Source: Collinsella sp. | GTDB lineage: Bacteria > Actinomycetota > Coriobacteriia > Coriobacteriales > Coriobacteriaceae | Direction of reading: 5' to 3' | Assembly (NCBI GenBank): GCA_031294825.1 | Contig: JAUMPM010000014.1 | Location: 1 to 17,066, forward strand | Length of the DNA: 17,066 nt | Shown: positions 14,062 through 17,066 of the stretch, piece by piece | Numbering within the stretch: position 1 is the stretch's first letter | Layout: each line of letters starts with the position of its first letter | Program-made: the position numbers and the translations under genes | Notes under the pieces: generated by a model | What the model saw: the letters and a program-made list of their open reading frames with translations, nothing else | Databases searched by the model: none | What the model was told of the DNA's origin: nothing

Positions 14062-14982
14062 ATGGCCGACAATCGCAAGCGTGCACCGCGTGGAGGCAAG
14101 CAGGCTGCTTCTGACTCGCGTCCGATTCGCCGCAACGACCGCGCTGCCGCTCCCAAGGGCCAGCGCGAGCGCTCCCAAGCCCAGGCTGCGCGTCCGCAGC
14201 GCGATCGCAACCGCGACAACGTTCAGGCTCCCAAGGGCGAGTTTATCGAAGGTCGTCGTGCAGCCGCCGAGGCGCTGCGTACCGGCTTTCCCGTCAAGTG
14301 TGCGCTCATCGCCGAGGGCGGGGAGCGCGATGCCGCCCTGTTTCGTCTGGTCGATGACCTCAACGCCGCCGGTGTCCGCATTAAGTATGTGCCGCGTGCG
14401 CAGCTCGATGCGCTGTCGAGCCATGGCGCTCACCAGGGCATTGCGCTCGAGGTTGGTAACTTCCCTTACGCTGATGTTGCCGATATCCTCGACCGCGCGG
14501 GCGACGGTCCGGCGCTTGTCGTTGTGCTCGACCATGTGACCGACGACGGCAACTTTGGTGCCATCGTGCGCTCCGCCGAAGTCGTGGGCGCGGCGGGCGT
14601 CATCATTGCCAACAAGCGCGCTGCCGGCGTGACCGTTGGCAGCTACAAGACTTCCGCCGGCGCCGTCATGCACCTGCCTATCGCGCAGGTTCCCAATATC
14701 GCCCGTGCACTCGACGACCTCAAGGCCGCTGGCTTTTGGGTGGGCGGTGCCTCCGAGCACGCCGAGGGCAGCTGCTGGGATGCTCCCTTCGAGGGCCGCG
14801 TGGCGCTCGTCATGGGCTCCGAGGGCGACGGCATCTCGCGCCTGGTGCTCGAGAAATGCGACTTTTTGACCAAGCTTCCCCAGCGCGGCATGACCGAGAG
14901 TCTCAACGTTGCCCAGGCGACCACCGCGCTGTGCTTTGAGTGGCTGCGCCGCAATGCCGGCGAGCTCATGGGGGAGGAGTAG
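14062..14982 (+). CDS. rlmB: RlmB-type 23S rRNA 2'-O-ribose methyltransferase (SpoU/TrmH)
   Basis: A 306-residue SPOUT-fold enzyme that uses SAM to methylate a ribose in RNA; E. coli RlmB modifies G2251 of 23S rRNA. Residues 1-55 are a basic, Arg/Gln/Pro-rich, probably disordered extension absent from E. coli RlmB. A substrate-binding domain starts at GEFIEGRRAAAEAL. The catalytic domain shows motif 1 GNFGAIVRSAE with N164 and R170, motif 2 MGSEGDGIS near 252, and motif 3 TESLNVAQA with S280 and N282. ATG 14062 follows AGGAGG at 14050-14055; the longer reading from 14032 lacks a site. It is followed after three bases by yacP. The exact target nucleotide is not certain from sequence, so a related TrmH-family role is possible. 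Confidence 0.88.
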   Translation: MADNRKRAPRGGKQAASDSRPIRRNDRAAAPKGQRERSQAQAARPQRDRNRDNVQAPKGEFIEGRRAAAEALRTGFPVKCALIAEGGERDAALFRLVDDLNAAGVRIKYVPRAQLDALSSHGAHQGIALEVGNFPYADVADILDRAGDGPALVVVLDHVTDDGNFGAIVRSAEVVGAAGVIIANKRAAGVTVGSYKTSAGAVMHLPIAQVPNIARALDDLKAAGFWVGGASEHAEGSCWDAPFEGRVALVMGSEGDGISRLVLEKCDFLTKLPQRGMTESLNVAQATTALCFEWLRRNAGELMGEE

Positions 14983-14985
14983 CGC

Positions 14986-15663
14986 ATGTCCAAGAAGAAC
15001 CGCGCTAAGTCCAAGGCCAAGCGCTTTGGCGAGGGCTCGGCCAAGCCGATTGTTTCGGCCGCGACCTATGGCGTGGGCGGCAATGCGTTTGCGCAGGCTA
15101 TCGCCGACCCAGTCTCGACGGTGCACTCCAATAAGCCTGAGCTGCTGGTGGTCGACGGTTACAACGTGATCCACTGCACGCCGCGCTACGAAAAGCTCGT
15201 GTACGACCATTCCGACGATCCGTATTCCAGCGACGTTCACGATATGGCGCGCACCGCCCTCATCAACGACGTCGCCGCCTTTGCCCAGGGCCGTTACGAG
15301 GCCGTAATCGTGTTTGACGGCGCGGGCAATATCTCCAGCGAGCGCCCCAACCTACCGGCCCGCGGCGTGCGCATTGAGTTTTCGCCGACGGGTGTTTCGG
15401 CCGATACCGTGGTGCAGAAGGTCTGCATCGAGGCACGTGAGGAAGGTCGCGCGTGCTCCGTGGTATCGAGCGACGGCACGATCCAGGCCGTCGTCATGGG
15501 CAAGGGCGTTACGCGCATCTCGAGCCGTATGCTGGTAGACGAGATTAAACAGATCGATAACGACGTTCACGAGGCAGAGGAAGCTCCGCAGATCAAGATG
15601 ACTCTGGGCAGTCGCCTGAGCCCCGATGCCCTGGCCAAGCTCAAGGCCCTGCGCGGGAGGTAG
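14986..15663 (+). CDS. yacP: YacP/Rae1 NYN-domain ribonuclease
   Basis: A 225-residue protein of the YacP family, a PIN-like NYN nuclease. The B. subtilis member Rae1 cuts mRNA inside the ribosomal A site in a translation-dependent way. The acidic active-site set is visible: D57 in LLVVDGYNVI, D111 in VFDGAG and D163 in SSDGTIQ. The first 20 residues (MSKKNRAKSKAKRFGEG) are strongly basic and, with about 30 further residues, form an extension before the NYN fold that could contact RNA or ribosome. GGGGAGGAG at 14971-14979, at the end of rlmB, is the ribosome binding site, so translation with rlmB is likely coupled. It is the last gene of the disA operon. Confidence 0.9.
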   Translation: MSKKNRAKSKAKRFGEGSAKPIVSAATYGVGGNAFAQAIADPVSTVHSNKPELLVVDGYNVIHCTPRYEKLVYDHSDDPYSSDVHDMARTALINDVAAFAQGRYEAVIVFDGAGNISSERPNLPARGVRIEFSPTGVSADTVVQKVCIEAREEGRACSVVSSDGTIQAVVMGKGVTRISSRMLVDEIKQIDNDVHEAEEAPQIKMTLGSRLSPDALAKLKALRGR

Positions 15664-15664
15664 G

Positions 15665-15698
15665 GGAGTTGGCGGGGCAATGCTGCCTCGCTAACTCC
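15665..15698. terminator. Shared hairpin between convergent yacP and the HTH-kinase gene
   Basis: GGAGTTGGCGGGGCA (15665-15679) pairs along all 15 positions with TGCCTCGCTAACTCC (15684-15698), with two G-U pairs on the + strand, around a 4-base loop. It begins two bases after the yacP stop, and its right arm contains the stop codon of the convergent gene (15691-15693). No T-run follows on either strand, so it may protect 3' ends or act with Rho rather than as a classical terminator. Confidence 0.6.
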
Positions 15699-17031
15699 AT
15701 TCAGCGATGTCGATCATTCTTTCGAGGCGCCACGTTAGCGCCTCTTTTAGATATGGCAGTCTCGCTGTAAGAGCGTCGTTTTTGGATAGGATTTCGATTG
15801 CCTCGTCAACGAAGCCTTCGAGTTTGTCACCGTCAAACCAGCTCATATCCTCAACAAGCAGCATTTGTTTCGTGGGGTTTGAATGAAACTGTGCGCTGGT
15901 AAAACTGTGCTCTCCCGCCCTAAGCTCCTCTAGTGATATGTTGCACCAGAGCGATGAGCCCGAATCGAAGATGGGGGCAGGTCTGCAAGCTTGCGTGTTT
16001 ACGTTTCGCACGAGGCCGAAGTTGCGCCAATGACGATCGTAGTTGGCAATGATGTCGTCACATACGATCATGCGGTCAAGGGCATCCTTGACGCCTGTCA
16101 CCCCGAGCTCCTCGCAGTTTGCTACATATCGCTCGTAGTCGGTTAGCCGTTCATCTGCATTTGCATGCTGGTTTACATAGAACGCAGGGACATATTCTTC
16201 TTCGTCAGTTAAGAAGACATTGCATGTGCTCAAGGCGGAAGTACCCGCGCCTTCGAGCGAGTAAGGCACATAATCGCAGGCGTTTAGGATGCGACGGTGG
16301 AGTGCGGTCGCTACCATCTCGTTATAGGGTTCCTGGTTTAGATGCGCACCTGCCTTGTGGAGGATTCGACGGTCACCCTCGCATGTCCAGTACTTTTGAA
16401 GATTGCCGTCCGAGGTGTTGTCGGGCTTGGCAGCAGCTGCCTTGCCCTCTGGGGCGAAGGGTGCAATGGTTAGCGAGACGTCATCAAAAGCATTATTGAA
16501 GAAATTGATATCTTTCCACGCGAGACCGGAGTCTTGGGGCCTAATCCAATACTGGTCGGATAAGGAGAGGCCAAGATTTCGCTGTACGAGTTCATCGGGA
16601 ACATCAACTGCGGCTTCTGCAAGCAGGGAGGCTAGCCCAATGCGTGCGAGCGGGATACCGCGGCCACGCCACCAAGTGCGGAAAGAGTCGAGCGATATGG
16701 GGCTATTAGGGCCAAATACTCCAATAGGGGCGTGGGCGTAATCGATGTCGGCGCCGATATGGGTAAAGTCTTTTCGCGATGTGCTGTAGACCAGCTGAGC
16801 GACTTCGTGCGTGCGATTCATGAGGGTGAACGCGATCTCGCTCTTACCGTGGCCGCGGCGGGGACGTCCCCCCGTTTTGGTCACGGAACGGAGTCGCGTG
16901 TCGACGCTGTCTTTGTCGATGAGCCATACACCAGAAGCCTTGCGGGCATCAAGTGCTCCGTTTTTTATGAGCTCCTGCACCCTGCGCGGAGTGATGCCGA
17001 GCAGCTCGGCGGCTTCCTTGGTAGTAAGCAT
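15691..17031 (-). CDS. HipA-like kinase fused to an excisionase-type helix-turn-helix
   Basis: A 446-residue single-chain protein. Residues 1-50 form an excisionase/MerR-like DNA-binding domain (LTTKEAAELLGITPRRVQEL, then a wing with GVWLIDKDSV). Residues about 70-190 are poorly recognisable. From about 195 comes a HipA-like kinase: SDGNLQKYW and GDRRILHKAG match the ATP-site region, DRHWRN has catalytic D332 and N337, and FDSG has metal-binding D356. All expected kinase residues are present. ATG 17031 is preceded by GAAGGG seven bases upstream; longer GTG and TTG starts are less likely. No separate antitoxin gene is visible downstream, so the DNA-binding part may take that role in cis, though a partner could lie beyond the right edge. 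Domain calls are good; target and function are unknown. Confidence 0.8.
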   Translation of the reverse strand: MLTTKEAAELLGITPRRVQELIKNGALDARKASGVWLIDKDSVDTRLRSVTKTGGRPRRGHGKSEIAFTLMNRTHEVAQLVYSTSRKDFTHIGADIDYAHAPIGVFGPNSPISLDSFRTWWRGRGIPLARIGLASLLAEAAVDVPDELVQRNLGLSLSDQYWIRPQDSGLAWKDINFFNNAFDDVSLTIAPFAPEGKAAAAKPDNTSDGNLQKYWTCEGDRRILHKAGAHLNQEPYNEMVATALHRRILNACDYVPYSLEGAGTSALSTCNVFLTDEEEYVPAFYVNQHANADERLTDYERYVANCEELGVTGVKDALDRMIVCDDIIANYDRHWRNFGLVRNVNTQACRPAPIFDSGSSLWCNISLEELRAGEHSFTSAQFHSNPTKQMLLVEDMSWFDGDKLEGFVDEAIEILSKNDALTARLPYLKEALTWRLERMIDIAEWS

Positions 17032-17059
17032 CACGAAACCCTTCGTCAAAACGAATAGT

Positions 17060-17065
17060 TTTATA
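17060..17065 (-). promoter_or_regulatory. Possible -10 for the HTH-kinase gene
   Basis: TATAAA read on the - strand lies 28 bases before the ATG at 17031. The -35 would fall outside the window, so this is only a candidate. Confidence 0.35.
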
Positions 17066-17066
17066 T

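Noticed and set aside
14047..15240. Long - strand frame opposite rlmB and yacP, and a similar one opposite cysS (13257-14219)
   Set aside because: Both overlap genes with full catalytic motifs and look like low-complexity shadow protein.

Overview
The window looks like chromosomal DNA from a high-GC Coriobacteriia member, most likely Collinsella or a close relative. This rests on protein style, strong G/C preference at third codon positions, the gene set and the human-gut-type HipA content; it is inference, since no rRNA gene is present to prove it.

Left part (1-7348, all + strand): four independent transcription units. They are a fused ThrE-type amino-acid exporter, a DUF2798 membrane protein, a standalone full-length ClpC unfoldase and a PepD-type M20 dipeptidase. 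The gaps hold hairpin terminators. Between the first two genes lie two back-to-back inverted repeats that look like an intergenic repeat element.

Middle (7349-10009, - strand): a complete hipB-hipA toxin-antitoxin pair whose promoter carries three 14-bp operator-like sites spaced exactly 27 bp apart. The third forms the apex of the terminator hairpin of the next gene, mntP (manganese exporter). mntP is preceded by a clear yybP-ykoY manganese riboswitch with its own terminator platform. The hipB reading frame carries what looks like a pair of compensating frameshifts.

Right part (10170-15663, + strand): a compact housekeeping operon, disA (c-di-AMP synthase), ispD, ispF (MEP isoprenoid pathway), cysS (Cys-tRNA ligase), rlmB-type rRNA methyltransferase and yacP/rae1 NYN ribonuclease. 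Gene overlaps or very short gaps link all of it except the cysS-rlmB junction. There a roughly 105-nt, nearly continuous RNA hairpin occupies the place where many Firmicutes carry mrnC (Mini-RNase III). The window closes (15691-17031, - strand) with a second, quite different HipA-like kinase fused to an excisionase-type helix-turn-helix, convergent with yacP.

The main candidates for something new are the single-chain HTH-HipA-like kinase, the operator/terminator overlap at hipBA-mntP, the hipB double frameshift, and the structured cysS-rlmB spacer. No CRISPR array, insertion sequence, tRNA or rRNA was seen.
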